From NCBI GenBank assembly GCA_009829735.1, contig CM020620.1, positions 27,870,951 through 27,934,950 on the forward strand: 64,000 nucleotides of DNA. Reading direction: 5' to 3'. Shown here piece by piece: positions 32,006 to 42,385 of this stretch. Within the stretch, counting starts at the first letter, position 1. Each line of letters begins with the position of its first letter. Position numbers and translations under genes: made by a program. The stretch is from Pyropia yezoensis (lineage: Eukaryota > Rhodophyta > Bangiophyceae > Bangiales > Bangiaceae). The notes below the pieces were generated by a model that worked only from the letters and a program-made list of their open reading frames with translations, was not told the origin of the DNA and did not search any database.

Positions 32006-32021
32006 AACCGGGTCATGACTG
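32006..32021 (-). repeat. Right TIR of the pogo-like element
   Basis: AACCGGGTCATGACTG, reverse complement of 28122-28137, followed by TA. Confidence 0.85.
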
Positions 32022-32023
32022 TA

Positions 32024-32471
32024 TATCATACGATGGCTCAGCTGCACTCCGAGACGCTCACACACTCAATCGTTCTGTAATCCGCCGGCCGATCGCCAAC
32101 ATGATCGGAGCCATTGACATGCCCTCGTCTGAAACAAGGTCTCTAAATAGACTCCCTGCATCCGACGTGACAACTACCAATACAGACTGTAGGTCCCAAA
32201 CATTAACGGACGTCCCAGACTTTACGTTAGGGGCTGTACTTTCCGGCCGAATCATGCACACATTTCACCCAGTTTTGCTCGTGAAGCATGTCACTCGTCT
32301 TATTCACGCGCCTCATCTTCCACGGTGAAGCGGCGCTTCGATCAACCCCTCGCCCTCCTGCGCCTTTCCCCGAGAGGCCCCCTGGACCACGCTTTGGTGC
32401 CTGCGACTACACCGTCGTCTGCCGCTGGGCCGGCGCGTTCTGTCCTGCTCACCCCCGCGCGGTTTTGTGCC
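32024..32471. other. 5' region of trpB copy 1
   Basis: Not part of the trpB palindrome except from about 32398. No motif is recognised; it should hold the promoter and leader. A frame stays open from 32325 into trpB but has no ATG. Confidence 0.4.
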
Positions 32472-33974
32472 ATGGCGTCGCTCGGCTTTGTCGGCGCGGC
32501 CGCTGGCCAGGCCGCCGCCGCGGCGTCGACGCTGCCGTCGTCGCGGTCGGCCTTTGTGGTGGTCGGCCGCCCCACTGGCAGCACCCATGCTGCACCTGGT
32601 GGGCGCCCCGGGCGGGCGGCGACGATGATGACCCCCTCCCCGCCGGCCGGTGGTGGGTCGTCGTCGCCCGCGTCGCTCAAGGTGGACACCGCCGAAGCGA
32701 CCGCGTTGACGGCGTCCGAGCCGCAAAACGTGCCTGACAAGACGTATGACGCGACGGTCCCCGACGTGCGGGGGCGGTACGGGCGGTTTGGGGGCCAGTA
32801 CGTGCCCGAGACGCTGATGTTTGCGCTGGAGGAGCTGGAGGCGGGGTATGCGGCCGCGCGGGCGGACCCAACGTTCCACGAGGAGGTGAACGGACTGCTC
32901 AAGGACTTTGTGGGGCGGCCGACGCCGCTGTACTTTGCCGAGCGCCTCACCGAGCGGTACGCTAGGCCGGACGGCAGCGGCCCGCGCATCTGGTTCAAGC
33001 GGGAGGACCTCAACCACACGGGCGCGCACAAGATCAACAACTCGGTGATGCAGGCGGTGCTGGCCAAGCGGCTAGGCAAGACGCGGATCATTGCCGAGAC
33101 GGGGGCGGGGCAGCACGGCGTGGCGACCGCGACGGTGTGTGCGCGGTTTGGCCTCGAGTGCGAGGTGTACATGGGCGCCGCGGACATGGAGCGGCAGGCG
33201 CTCAACGTGTTCCGGATGCGGCTGCTGGGCGCGCGGGTGATCCCCGTGACGGCGGGGGCGGGGACGCTGTCCAACGCGCTGTCTGAGGCCATCCGGGACT
33301 GGGTGACGCGGCCGGTGGAGACGCACTACATTGTGGGGTCGGTGGCGGGCCCACACCCGTACCCGTACATTGTGCGGGAGGCACACGCGGTGATTGGTGC
33401 CGAGACACGGGGGCAGGCCGTGGACAAGTGGGGCGGCGCGCCCGACATCCTGATTGCGTGTGTGGGCGGCGGGTCCAATGCGATTGGGCTGTTCCACGAG
33501 TTCAAGGCGGACGAGGGGGTGCGCCTGATCGGGGTGGAGGCGGCGGGCAAGGGGCTCGACTCTGGGGAGCACGCGGCGACGATGAGCCGTGGGTCGCTCG
33601 GGGTGCTGCACGGCAGCATGTCGTACCAGCTGCAGGACCAGTGGGGGCAGCTGCAGGAGACGCACTCGGTGTCGGCGGGGCTCGACTACCCGTCGGTGGG
33701 GCCTGAGCACTCGTTCATGAAGGACACGGGACGGTGTGAGTACGTGTCGGTGACAGACGACGAGGCGCTCGACGCGTTCAAGCTGTGCAGCCGGCTGGAG
33801 GGGATCATCCCGGCGCTGGAGACGGCACACGCGCTGGCGCACCTGGAGAAGCTGTGCCCGGGGCTGGAGGGCAGCCCCAACATTGTGGTGAACCTGAGTG
33901 GCCGGGGGGACAAGGACGTGACGACGGTGGTGGGGCTGTTTAAGGAGCGCGGGGACGCGGACGTGGTATTTTGA
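32472..33974 (+). CDS. trpB: Tryptophan synthase beta chain, copy 1 (plastid-targeted)
   Basis: 500 residues from the ATG at 32472. It is the PLP enzyme that joins indole and L-serine to tryptophan; in red algae the alpha subunit is, to my knowledge, plastid-encoded, so the beta chain must enter the plastid. Residues 1 to about 90 are Ala/Ser/Thr/Pro/Arg-rich with no acidic residues at the start, as in a transit peptide. The enzyme starts at [23 protein letters not shown]-binding Lys187 lies in [28 protein letters not shown] is the substrate/indole loop, GGGSNAIG the phosphate-binding glycine loop, and GRGDKD the C-terminal signature. Length without the transit peptide (~410) is normal. It converges with an almost identical gene at 34545-36047. 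Confidence 0.96.
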   Translation: MASLGFVGAAAGQAAAAASTLPSSRSAFVVVGRPTGSTHAAPGGRPGRAATMMTPSPPAGGGSSSPASLKVDTAEATALTASEPQNVPDKTYDATVPDVRGRYGRFGGQYVPETLMFALEELEAGYAAARADPTFHEEVNGLLKDFVGRPTPLYFAERLTERYARPDGSGPRIWFKREDLNHTGAHKINNSVMQAVLAKRLGKTRIIAETGAGQHGVATATVCARFGLECEVYMGAADMERQALNVFRMRLLGARVIPVTAGAGTLSNALSEAIRDWVTRPVETHYIVGSVAGPHPYPYIVREAHAVIGAETRGQAVDKWGGAPDILIACVGGGSNAIGLFHEFKADEGVRLIGVEAAGKGLDSGEHAATMSRGSLGVLHGSMSYQLQDQWGQLQETHSVSAGLDYPSVGPEHSFMKDTGRCEYVSVTDDEALDAFKLCSRLEGIIPALETAHALAHLEKLCPGLEGSPNIVVNLSGRGDKDVTTVVGLFKERGDADVVF

Positions 33975-34074
33975 TCATGGGCGCGGTGTGGTGAGGGGGA
34001 CAAGTAGGTAGGGCGGGCGGCCGGGGGTGGGGTGGGGAGGAGGTGGGGACAGTGGATGATGGATGAATGGGGGT

Positions 34075-34451
34075 TGGAGACGCAGGTCCGTAAATTTGTG
34101 GTGTAGGACGCGATTGGTCAGTAAACTTCGCCGCCACAGCAGCGGCGTGTCCGTTTTGGAAGTGGTTCGTCATTGCTTGGGCATCATCATCTTCTCTCGT
34201 AGATGGCTCGCGTGTGCTGGCCCACGGAGTCGGCGTCGCCGGACCATTGGGAGCCGCCTTTTGCGTGACCAGCCCCGTTTGGGTATCGCAGTGCGCGACC
34301 TATAGGACAAGAAACTGGGGCATCGTGCCCCGCCGCTCCGCATCCGCACCATTGGTGCCCACTTCACACAACGCCAAGCCGAGGTCAGTTCTACGGCGAC
34401 TGACGTCGCGGGGCGCTGCTACACCCCGTGGAGCCTGCCCTTCACTCTCCA
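34075..34451. other. Unique spacer of the trpB palindrome
   Basis: About 377 bp of moderate GC between the two arms, holding both 3' flanks. No gene, TIR or tandem repeat is seen. Confidence 0.5.
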
Positions 34452-34544
34452 CCCCCCATTCATCCACTGTCCCCACCTCCTCCCCACCCCACCCCCGGCC
34501 GCCCGCCCGACCTACTTGTCCCCCTCACCACACCGCGCCCATGA

Positions 34545-36047
34545 TCAAAATACCACGTCCGCGTCCCCGCGCTCCTTAAACAGCCCCACCACCGTCGTCA
34601 CGTCCTTGTCCCCCCGGCCACTCAGGTTCACCACAATGTTGGGGCTGCCCTCCAGCCCCGGGCACAGCTTCTCCAGGTGCGCCAGCGCGTGTGCCGTCTC
34701 CAGCGCCGGGATGATCCCCTCCAGCCGGCTGCACAGCTTGAACGCGTCGAGCGCCTCGTCGTCTGTCACCGACACGTACTCACACCGCCCCGTGTCCTTC
34801 ATGAACGAGTGCTCAGGCCCCACCGACGGGTAGTCGAGCCCCGCCGACACCGAGTGCGTCTCCTGCAGCTGCCCCCACTGGTCCTGCAGCTGGTACGACA
34901 TGCTGCCGTGCAGCACCCCGAGCGACCCACGGCTCATCGTCGCCGCGTGCTCCCCAGAGTCGAGCCCCTTGCCCGCCGCCTCCACCCCGATCAGGCGCAC
35001 CCCCTCGTCCGCCTTGAACTCGTGGAACAGCCCAATCGCATTGGACCCGCCGCCCACACACGCAATCAGGATGTCGGGCGCGCCGCCCCACTTGTCCACG
35101 GCCTGCCCCCGTGTCTCGGCACCAATCACCGCGTGTGCCTCCCGCACAATGTACGGGTACGGGTGTGGGCCCGCCACCGACCCCACAATGTAGTGCGTCT
35201 CCACCGGCCGCGTCACCCAGTCCCGGATGGCCTCAGACAGCGCGTTGGACAGCGTCCCCGCCCCCGCCGTCACGGGGATCACCCGCGCGCCCAGCAGCCG
35301 CATCCGGAACACGTTGAGCGCCTGCCGCTCCATGTCCGCGGCGCCCATGTACACCTCGCACTCGAGGCCAAACCGCGCACACACCGTCGCGGTCGCCACG
35401 CCGTGCTGCCCCGCCCCCGTCTCGGCAATGATCCGCGTCTTGCCTAGCCGCTTGGCCAGCACCGCCTGCATCACCGAGTTGTTGATCTTGTGCGCGCCCG
35501 TGTGGTTGAGGTCCTCCCGCTTGAACCAGATGCGCGGGCCGCTGCCGTCCGGCCTAGCGTACCGCTCGGTGAGGCGCTCGGCAAAGTACAGCGGCGTCGG
35601 CCGCCCCACAAAGTCCTTGAGCAGTCCGTTCACCTCCTCGTGGAACGTTGGGTCCGCCCGCGCGGCCGCATACCCCGCCTCCAGCTCCTCCAGCGCAAAC
35701 ATCAGCGTCTCGGGCACGTACTGGCCCCCAAACCGCCCGTACCGCCCCCGCACGTCGGGGACCGTCGCGTCATACGTCTTGTCAGGCACGTTTTGCGGCT
35801 CGGACGCCGTCAACGCGGTCGCTTCGGCGGTGTCCACCTTGAGCGACGCGGGCGACGACGACCCACCACCGGCCGGCGGGGAGGGGGTCATCATCGTCGC
35901 CGCCCGCCCGGGGCGCCCACCAGGTGCAGCATGGGTGCTGCCAGTGGGGCGGCCGACCACCACAAAGGCCGACCGCGACGACGGCAGCGTCGACGCCGCG
36001 GCGGCGGCCTGGCCAGCGGCCGCGCCGACAAAGCCGAGCGACGCCAT
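34545..36047 (-). CDS. trpB: Tryptophan synthase beta chain, copy 2 (plastid-targeted)
   Basis: The 500 residues from the ATG at 36047 appear identical to copy 1, including Lys187 and the glycine loop. Upstream DNA differs: here the frame is open to an ATG at 36272, which would add 75 residues ([20 protein letters not shown]...), Ser/Pro/Arg-rich and also transit-like. Copy 1 has no ATG in that extension, so the ATG at 36047 is the start supported by both. Different promoters on identical coding regions would allow different regulation. The stops of the two genes are 570 bp apart, tail to tail, so their transcripts may overlap and form double-stranded RNA. Confidence 0.94.
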   Translation of the reverse strand: MASLGFVGAAAGQAAAAASTLPSSRSAFVVVGRPTGSTHAAPGGRPGRAATMMTPSPPAGGGSSSPASLKVDTAEATALTASEPQNVPDKTYDATVPDVRGRYGRFGGQYVPETLMFALEELEAGYAAARADPTFHEEVNGLLKDFVGRPTPLYFAERLTERYARPDGSGPRIWFKREDLNHTGAHKINNSVMQAVLAKRLGKTRIIAETGAGQHGVATATVCARFGLECEVYMGAADMERQALNVFRMRLLGARVIPVTAGAGTLSNALSEAIRDWVTRPVETHYIVGSVAGPHPYPYIVREAHAVIGAETRGQAVDKWGGAPDILIACVGGGSNAIGLFHEFKADEGVRLIGVEAAGKGLDSGEHAATMSRGSLGVLHGSMSYQLQDQWGQLQETHSVSAGLDYPSVGPEHSFMKDTGRCEYVSVTDDEALDAFKLCSRLEGIIPALETAHALAHLEKLCPGLEGSPNIVVNLSGRGDKDVTTVVGLFKERGDADVVF

Positions 36048-36769
36048 GGCACAAAACCGCGCGGGGGTGAGCAGGACAGAACGCGCCGGCCCAGCGGCAG
36101 ACGACGGTGTAGTCGCAGGCGCCGAAGCGGGGAAAGTCGGCGGCCGGAGGTGCGTGCGGGGGAGGAGAGAGTCGTAGGGGGTCGGCAGCTGGGAGGCAGG
36201 AGGTGGAGTGGTGTTCCCGCTGGAGGTTGAAAAGGAGCTCGCGCGACGTCGACTTTTCGCGTGAGACGGCATTGGGATTTGTATACAAACGGCGGCCGTT
36301 GATTGGGTCGCTCCTGGATATTGTCATTTTGTCAGTGTTTTTTTCATCATCAATCGGCTTCCACTTTGACTGCTCACCGACTCCCGCTCATCCGCTCTTC
36401 TGACCAGTCCGCGAAGGTGACACACCGGGGAGGACGAGGTGGAGTCACACACGCAGGAGGATGAGATGGTTGGGCAGGGCGGTGGGGAGCGAAAAATCAC
36501 CAAGAGGGACGCGTGGACCATAGTGAACGGTCACAGGAAACGGCATTGCGACGGTGCCGGATGCGACCCCTTCCGAGGCGACGGTCGATATGGAACACCA
36601 GGAGGTAGAGATGGGTTGGCAAGGGTGGTGGGGAGCGAGGAATCGCCAAGAGGGACGCGTGGTCCATAGCGAACGGTGACAGAAAGCGGCACGGTCACAT
36701 TGCCAGACGCGCCCACGACCCACCCCTCAACTCGTTTCGCGCGCGCGACCCCCTCCCCCTCCCGTCCGC
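36048..36769. other. Region between trpB copy 2 and the GPALPP gene
   Basis: 36124-36440 should hold the promoter of trpB copy 2 (AT-richer around 36320-36350). 36463-36719 is an imperfect direct repeat. No gene is called. Confidence 0.4.
36463..36719. repeat. Imperfect direct repeat, two units of ~108 bp, 146-bp period
   Basis: Units begin at 36463 and 36609. Both contain GTGGGGAGCGA, AAGAGGGACGCGTGG and CATAGYGAACGGT, with scattered substitutions. The preceding CAGGAGG is also shared. Probably an old tandem duplication of non-coding DNA. Confidence 0.6.
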
Positions 36770-38010
36770 TCACATGTACTTTCGTTCTGTAGAGTGGCCA
36801 AAGCGGCTGCCCAGGCTGCCCACCTGCCCAAGAAACGCCTCTGCAGTGGAGGCCTTGTGGTTGGCCGACAGGTCCCGCTCCCGGTCCCAGGCGCCCAGCG
36901 GCGGCACCCCCCCCCCGCCCGCCCCTGCCGCGTCAACACCGCCGCCGGGAGGCCCCCGGCGGGGCCGCTTGCCGCTGCGCGCACCGCGCTCGCCGCCGCT
37001 GGTGCTGCCGTCGCGGTGGACGTCGAGGAGGCTCCGCTCCCCGCGCGTCGCGGCATTGTACGCGGCCGTCTGGGCGTCGAGGCCCGCGTCCCGGGCGGCC
37101 GCCTCGGCACGCGCCGCGGCGGTCCGGGCCGCCTCAACAGCCGCAGCGGCAGTGCCCCCCCCCCCCCCCCCCCCCCATGCGGCCCTGGTCCGCCACGCAC
37201 GCCCGCCCGCCCGCCCGCCCCGCCGCCGCTGCCGCAGGCAGCACCGGCGGCCGCCTCTGCATCCAGGCGCGCCCGCTTGGCCGCGGGCGTGTCGGTCCAG
37301 CCCGCCCGCACCGCCGGGTCGGCGCCGCCGCCGCCGCCAGCGGCACCCCCCTCCCGGAGGGAAAAGCCGCGCGGCCGCGCGAGCACCGCCAGGGCGCCAA
37401 GCGTGTCGCCGCCGCCGAGGGTGCTCGGCGCGTCGGGGGGGAGCGTCATCCACTCGTCCCGCCCCGCGGCGGTGGCGGCGGCGGTGGCCGCCGCCAGTGA
37501 CGCCGCGGGCGCCGCCGCCGCCTTGGCCGCCGCCTCTGCGGCGCGGACGCGGGCCCAGGCGGCACGCCTGGCAGCCGCCGCCGCTGCCGCGGGGTCGGCA
37601 GGGGGGCCGTCGCCGTCGCCTCCGCCGTCGCCGCCGCCGTCGCCGCCGCCGTCGCCACCACTACCCGCCGCCGCCGCGACCCGCCGGGGTGGACGCGGGG
37701 GGCCGATGCGCGGCTCCGCAGCGGCGGCGGAGTCGGTGGGTGCACCGGCGGTCGCGGCCGGCGGCCGTGGCGGCCCGACCGGCGGGTCGGCGGCGGCGGA
37801 ATCCGCCGCCGCCCGCGGCCGCCGTAGGTGCGGCGGCCGGGCCGGGCCAACGGGGTTGGCCGCCGCCTGCGGCGCGGCGGCCGCGGCGGCCGCGGAGCCC
37901 GACGGCCGCCGCAGGTGGGGAGGGCGCGCTGGGCCGACGGTGGGGCGCGGGGCAGGGGCGGCAGATGCGCCGCCGGCGGGCGGTGCCGCCGGGGGGGGCG
38001 GTGGCCCCAT
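36770..38010 (-). CDS. GPALPP-motif/DUF3752 protein, frame changed at a C22 run
   Basis: Read on the minus strand from an ATG at 38010. The N-terminal ~120 residues have four copies of a GPALPP-type motif (VGPARPP twice, VGPPRPP, IGPPRPP). Then come Asp/Gly repeats, an Ala-rich helix, and the DUF3752 hallmarks RDEWMTLPP and GWTDTPAAKRARLDAE. The frame must then change: at a run of 22 C (37155-37176 on the plus strand) the continuation moves to a frame that carries the rest of DUF3752, namely AAYNAATRGERSLLDVHRD, GKRPRRGPP, LGAWDRERDL and GQVGSLGSRFGHSTERKYM, ending at 36770. About 413 codons in all, versus ~340 in animal GPALPP1, whose molecular role is poorly known. Either the homopolymer length is wrong or polymorphic, or the gene is broken. 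Confidence 0.75.
37155..37176. repeat. C22 homopolymer at the GPALPP frame change
   Basis: 22 consecutive C on the plus strand (poly-Gly codons on the coding strand). The coding frame before and after differs by one step. Confidence 0.85.
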
Positions 38011-39861
38011 CGTCCCGGGCCGCGGCGGCCAGGCGGGGACAGCCAGCACGGTGCACCGAGAACGGGCGGAGGAAGCGCCAAAACACGGGGACGAGGACGG
38101 GGCGGGCGCGGGCGGAAAGGGCGGGCGCGACGCCAGAGTTGGAGGCGGGAAGACGGGCCACCCCAGGAGGCGTAAGCGGAAGCGGTGGCACCGGGGGTGG
38201 CTGGGAAGGGCGAGGGGGACGTGCACAAGGGCAAGGGACGCCCGTCGAAAGGGAGCAACCACACCAGTCGCGGGGGAGGGGCGGCGGAGCATCGTAAGCC
38301 ATGATGGGGGTGGGAGCGCTGTCCTGCCACGTGGTCGACAGAGTCATCGTCTGCCATTTGAGTGACCATTGTGCTGCACCCCGGACAAATTGAGAGTATG
38401 AGAACGAAAATACAGTGGACAGGGGGACCTTCCAACTGCAACCCTAGCCGACAACTTGAATCGAGAGTCGATCCGAGGCCGCGATCCCCCCCGGTCGCGT
38501 CGTGCACCGCCTCGCGGCAAACGACGCTTGACACGCCCCCCCGGCGCACCCCCCCGTCGAGGCGTGTGCCGTCCTGCGCCCCGCTCTCGCCGGGCCGAGC
38601 CCCGCGCGCAGCTCATGCGGCGCCGCCGCCCCGCTGCACCCCTCTGCCGCGGCTCGGCCCGGCCACGGCGGGGGACCCGCGGTGGACGGCCACGTTGGGC
38701 CACCCGCCGTCCCCCCCGTCCTCCTCCCCCGCAGCCCCTGAGGCCGTTGCCCAGGGGGCCGACGCGTCGCGCAGGTCGTTGCCCCGCCGCCGGTGCTTCG
38801 TCCCCCGCCCGCCATCTCCCTCCCCCCCCACGCCGCCGCCCGCGCCGCCGCCCCCGCCGCCGCCGACGGCCGCTGCCGACCCGCCGCGGCAGCGTGAGGA
38901 TCATCTTTGTCCCCCCTGACTGCCCACATCCCCCCCCCCCCCCCCAAGAAAGCAAAAAATTTCCCTGCCGCCGCCCCCCCCTCCGCGCCTCCCCACCTTC
39001 CCTCTGCCCTGTGCGCACGCGCACGGGCGCCCCCACCCCGACCGTCCTCCTCCTCCTGCGGGCGAGGGGCGTGGACGGTGGGACGGCGTTCCCGCTCCCA
39101 CCGGCCGGTCTCTCTCCATTGGCGGCCGCCCTGCCTGCATCCCCTCTCTCCTCCCATCCGCGGCGGACGCAACCCCTGGGCTGCCCGCTTTCCCCTTTTT
39201 CCCTCCTTCCCGCCCCGCTCCCTACCCCTTTGCTCGTTCCTTGTGGCCGTTTGCTGCTAGGGTGATTGGCTGCCACGTGGGTCGTGTGTGTTGGGTGGGT
39301 GGTGGAGGTGGAGGTGGCCACCGGTGTGGACTGTGGCAGGACCCTACCGTCCCCCCCCCCCCCCGCCCTCCCCTCTGGCGAGAGAGACGTGACGGGGACG
39401 GGCAGGGACGGCGGGACTGCCTGACGGGCTGGGACGACGGAGGAGGTGACGGCCGTCGTCACCCCCCCCCCCGACCTTCCCCCTCCCGCCCCCGTCCCCC
39501 CGCTACAGTGCGCGCGGGGTTGGGGCGCCACCCTTCTCTTCCCCCCCCCCTTTGACGTTCATCCCTTGCATCTTCCTTCTTGCTCCCTGTCGCCAGCAGC
39601 GTGACCCCGCTCGTGCACCGTTGGCCCGGTGCCCTGCTCGTCCCCTCTGCCCATAGCCAGTGAGTGCCCTGCTGTGCGTCGCCAGCCCGTGTCGTCACCG
39701 TCGGTGGGGTGCACCGGGCTCTTGTGTTGTGCGGGAGGGAGGGGAGAGGCGGACGGGAGGGGGTGGTGGGGGGGGTGCGGTGCGCAGACGGGCGACGAGG
39801 GCCACCCGCCCTTGTCTTCTCTAGCTGCCACCGCGGACACCGCCGCCCGACCACCGCCACC
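38011..39861. other. GC-rich stretch without a recognised gene
   Basis: Open frames up to 395 codons on both strands are Arg/Pro/Gly-rich and motif-free. C runs occur at 38930-38945, 39351-39364 and 39541-39550. The last ~250 bp may be leader of the three-exon gene. Confidence 0.4.
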
Positions 39862-42385
39862 ATGCTGGCCTCGTGCTTTGGTTTTTCCAGTCGCCACCGC
39901 AAGGCCGCCGCCCTTGGCGGCGGCTGCCGCGTCTCCCCCACTCCCGAGGACGCGTCTGCCGTGACGGGCACGGGTCGAGGGGGGGACGCGGGGGACGGCG
40001 GTGCCGCCGCCGCCACCGCCGCCGCCGCTGCCGCCGCTGCCGTGGCTGGCTCACGGCCGTCTGGCGGGGCGGCCACTGCCGCGGCGGCGGGCGCCAACAG
40101 GTTACAGCCGTCGTCAGCCGAAGCGGCTGCGACGGCCAACCGGTGGGGCGGCGGTGGCGGCGGCGGCAGCGGCGACCGTGGCGGCAGGGGGGCGGGGGAT
40201 GGCGGGGCTCCTGCCACTGCCACCGCCGGTGCTGCTGGTGGGGTTGTGGCGGACAGTGCCGTCCTGTCTGACTTGGTACCCGGGAGTGCCGTGTCGGACG
40301 CAAGAAAACGGGGTACGTTGGGTGCGGAGTGGTGATGAAGGGCGGGGGGAGTGGGGATGAGGGGGGTCAGGGGACGGAGAAAGGCGGAGGAGTGTGCGAG
40401 ATGGGCGGCGTGGGAGGCACGGGGGGCGGGGGTTCCTGGGGGCTGGTGCGGGACGGTGGGGGGGGGGCGGGGGGGGCTGGGTGGGCGAGCGGCCACCGGT
40501 ATGGGCGGCAGCGGTGCCGGAGGTGGGCAGTAACTCTGGTGGTGGGCAGCGGCGGCGGTAGCAGACGGTGGCTGCTGGCGTGCGAAGCGGGCTGTCGGTG
40601 TGGTCTGTGGAGACGTTGGCGCCATGGGTTGGGTGGGACCAAGCCATCGCCGCCGCGGACGCGCTGAACCCCGCCGCCGCCGTTGCTGCGGTGGACGCCC
40701 TGAAATCCGCGGCCGCCGCCGCCGTGACCACCACCACCACCGCCACCTCCACCGCCGTCCCCACCGCCACCGCCACCGCTACCGCCACCGCCACCACCAC
40801 CGCCACCCCGACCGCCACCCTCACCGCCACCGCCACCGCCTCCGTCACCGCCACCGCCATCGCTCGGCCACGACTACTGCCATCGCCACTGCAACTGCCA
40901 CCACCCCAACACCACGGCCGCCGCTGCCAGGGCGGCCCCACCCCCGCCGCTGCCGCTGTCGCCGCTGCTGCCGCCACCACCGCTGCCGCCGCCTCCGCCG
41001 TTGCAGCCATTGGCTCCGCCACCAACGATGCCCCCAGGAGACGCGTCGGTTGGGGAGGGTAGCGCCCGCGCGGCGTGGCGGCGCCTGTTGTGTGACGGGG
41101 TGGGCGGTTGGTGCCCCTGGGTGGGGCCCGCGGCCTGCCCCTTCTCCCGCTCTACCACTCTGCCGCCGCGCCGCCACCGACGGTGGCACGGCCACGGCTT
41201 TGGTGGGTGTTGAGAGCCGCTTGACCTCGTCTCTGACGGTCACCTTCCCCCCGTCTGTCCGCCTTGCACACCTCTTTCTTTCTGCTCCTCCGCCACCCCC
41301 CCCTCTCCATTTTTCTTTTGCTGTATTTGTGTTCTATTTTTGTCTCCACCCACTCCACCCGTCATTCGCGTCGGTTGCTATGGAACAGATTCGCTGCGGC
41401 TACCACGAGCCCTCCGACGGGGCGACAGCTCAGTACGTTTGGCGCGCGACGGCGGTGGCGGTGTCCGCGGGGCACGAGAGGGGGGGGGAAGTCAAGGGAG
41501 GGAGCAGGGGTGGTGGCGCTCCCGGAGGAAGGAAGGCAGGCTGGGAGGAAAGGAAGGAGCGGTCGACCCGCGGTCACGGGCCGCTGTGCGGCATGGAGGG
41601 TGCCACAACTGGTCCGTGGCACGGAGGGTTGGTGCCGCCCCCGTCGCCCCAGCCAGTCGTAGGGTGTACTATTTGCGGGGCAGCAACGACGAGGGGTGCA
41701 CCTTTTCGGCGGCGATGGCGTCGACGGTTGTCTTTGGGTCGACAACTGACGGCTTTTCCCCTCTCTGTTTCCGTGACCGTCTTCCTTTTTTTTTTTTTTT
41801 GTTGTTGCTTCCCATCGCCCTGCTGGGTACTTTCGCACGGCGTCGGGGGTTTTGTCTCCCTCTTTTCCGTTCTTGCGCTTGCTCTTCCCTCTCCGACCTG
41901 CCGTCTGCGTCCACGCCTGCTGCAATGTACCCTGCTGCTGGTCTTCCTCTCCCCCCCCCCCCCCCCCTTCCTTGATCATCGCCGCTCTCCCTTGTTGCCG
42001 CTCTCCCCCACAGAACCGCGGCGGCGGCGCTTCCCCCGTCACACCACCACGCACCTACCTTAACCTGTCTGACGGCACTGCGGCGGTGTCGGCGGCACTC
42101 GCCGCGCTCACCCCCCCGGGCCCATCCGCGGCAGGCGGCGGCGACCGCGGTGGCGGCGGCGACCGCGGCACCCCATCGTCGGCGGCGGCGGCCGAGGCGG
42201 CGGCCGAGGCGGCGGCCTATGCCAAGATCCACGCCTGGGCCGGCCGCGCGGCGGCGTGCGCCACGCTCGTGCGCGTCGCCCCCGCCGAGCCGATTGTCAA
42301 CCTGGACGAGTGGGGCGGCGGCGACGAGCCACCGCCGCCAGACGTTGGCCTCTTTCGGGGGCGCGTGTCGCCGGGGCGGCCGTAG
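39862..42385 (+). CDS. Three-exon gene with a 44-nt microexon, unknown function
   Basis: Predicted by splice logic. Exon 1 is 39862-40312 (ATG in GCCACCATGC; starts MLASCFGFSSRHRKAA; Ala/Gly-rich middle; ends SDARKR). Its donor is GTACGT and it ends in phase 1. Exon 2 is 41389-41432, 44 nt, between ...GGAACAG and another GTACGT donor; it supplies two bases plus 14 codons (SLRLPRALRRGDSS). Exon 3 is 42014-42385, after a strong pyrimidine tract ending CCCCCACAG, and encodes NRGGGASPVTPPRTYLNLSD, then GTAAVSAALAALTPP, an Ala-rich helix, and VAPAEPIVNLDEWGGGDEPP before a TAG. All three phases agree, which would be unlikely by chance. Total about 288 residues. No family recognised. Intron 1 holds the (CCGCCA)n microsatellite at 40728-40860. 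Confidence 0.45.
40728..40860. repeat. (CCACCG)-type microsatellite
   Basis: Degenerate ACC/GCC trinucleotide array, in the proposed first intron of the three-exon gene. Confidence 0.7.

Larger units (their letters stand above)
28122..32021 (+). mobile_element. Complete pogo/Tigger-like DNA transposon
   Basis: The ends are matching inverted repeats of 16 bp (CAGTCATGACCCGGTT at 28122-28137; complement at 32006-32021). Homology continues inward as TTATATGGCACCC once a 15-bp extra segment in the left repeat is skipped. TA flanks both ends (28120-28121 and 32022-32023). It carries one long transposase frame. The empty target can be read: joining the flanks over one TA gives CGCACTATA, identical to the right border of the intact MITE copy at 61996. 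So this element inserted into the edge of a MITE. Confidence 0.9.
32398..36123. repeat. 1.67-kb inverted duplication (palindrome) containing two trpB genes
   Basis: The left arm is about 32398-34074 and the right arm about 34452-36123; the spacer is ~377 bp. Over the coding part I found only one difference by eye (33732 A versus the equivalent G in the other copy, synonymous). The proximal end shows a small indel in GATGATGGATGAATG versus GATGAATG. Identity ends abruptly at both outer borders, so the two genes have unrelated upstream DNA. A recent inverted duplication or ongoing gene conversion is implied; an assembly artefact has to be excluded. Confidence 0.85.

Noticed and set aside
32398..36123. 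Treating the trpB palindrome as the terminal inverted repeats of a giant transposon
   Set aside because: The arms are host coding sequence converging on a small spacer, with no transposase and no target duplication at the outer borders.
32342..36177. Antisense frames of 316 and 256 codons present in both trpB copies
   Set aside because: They are the complement of the trpB coding sequence; their conservation comes from the palindrome.
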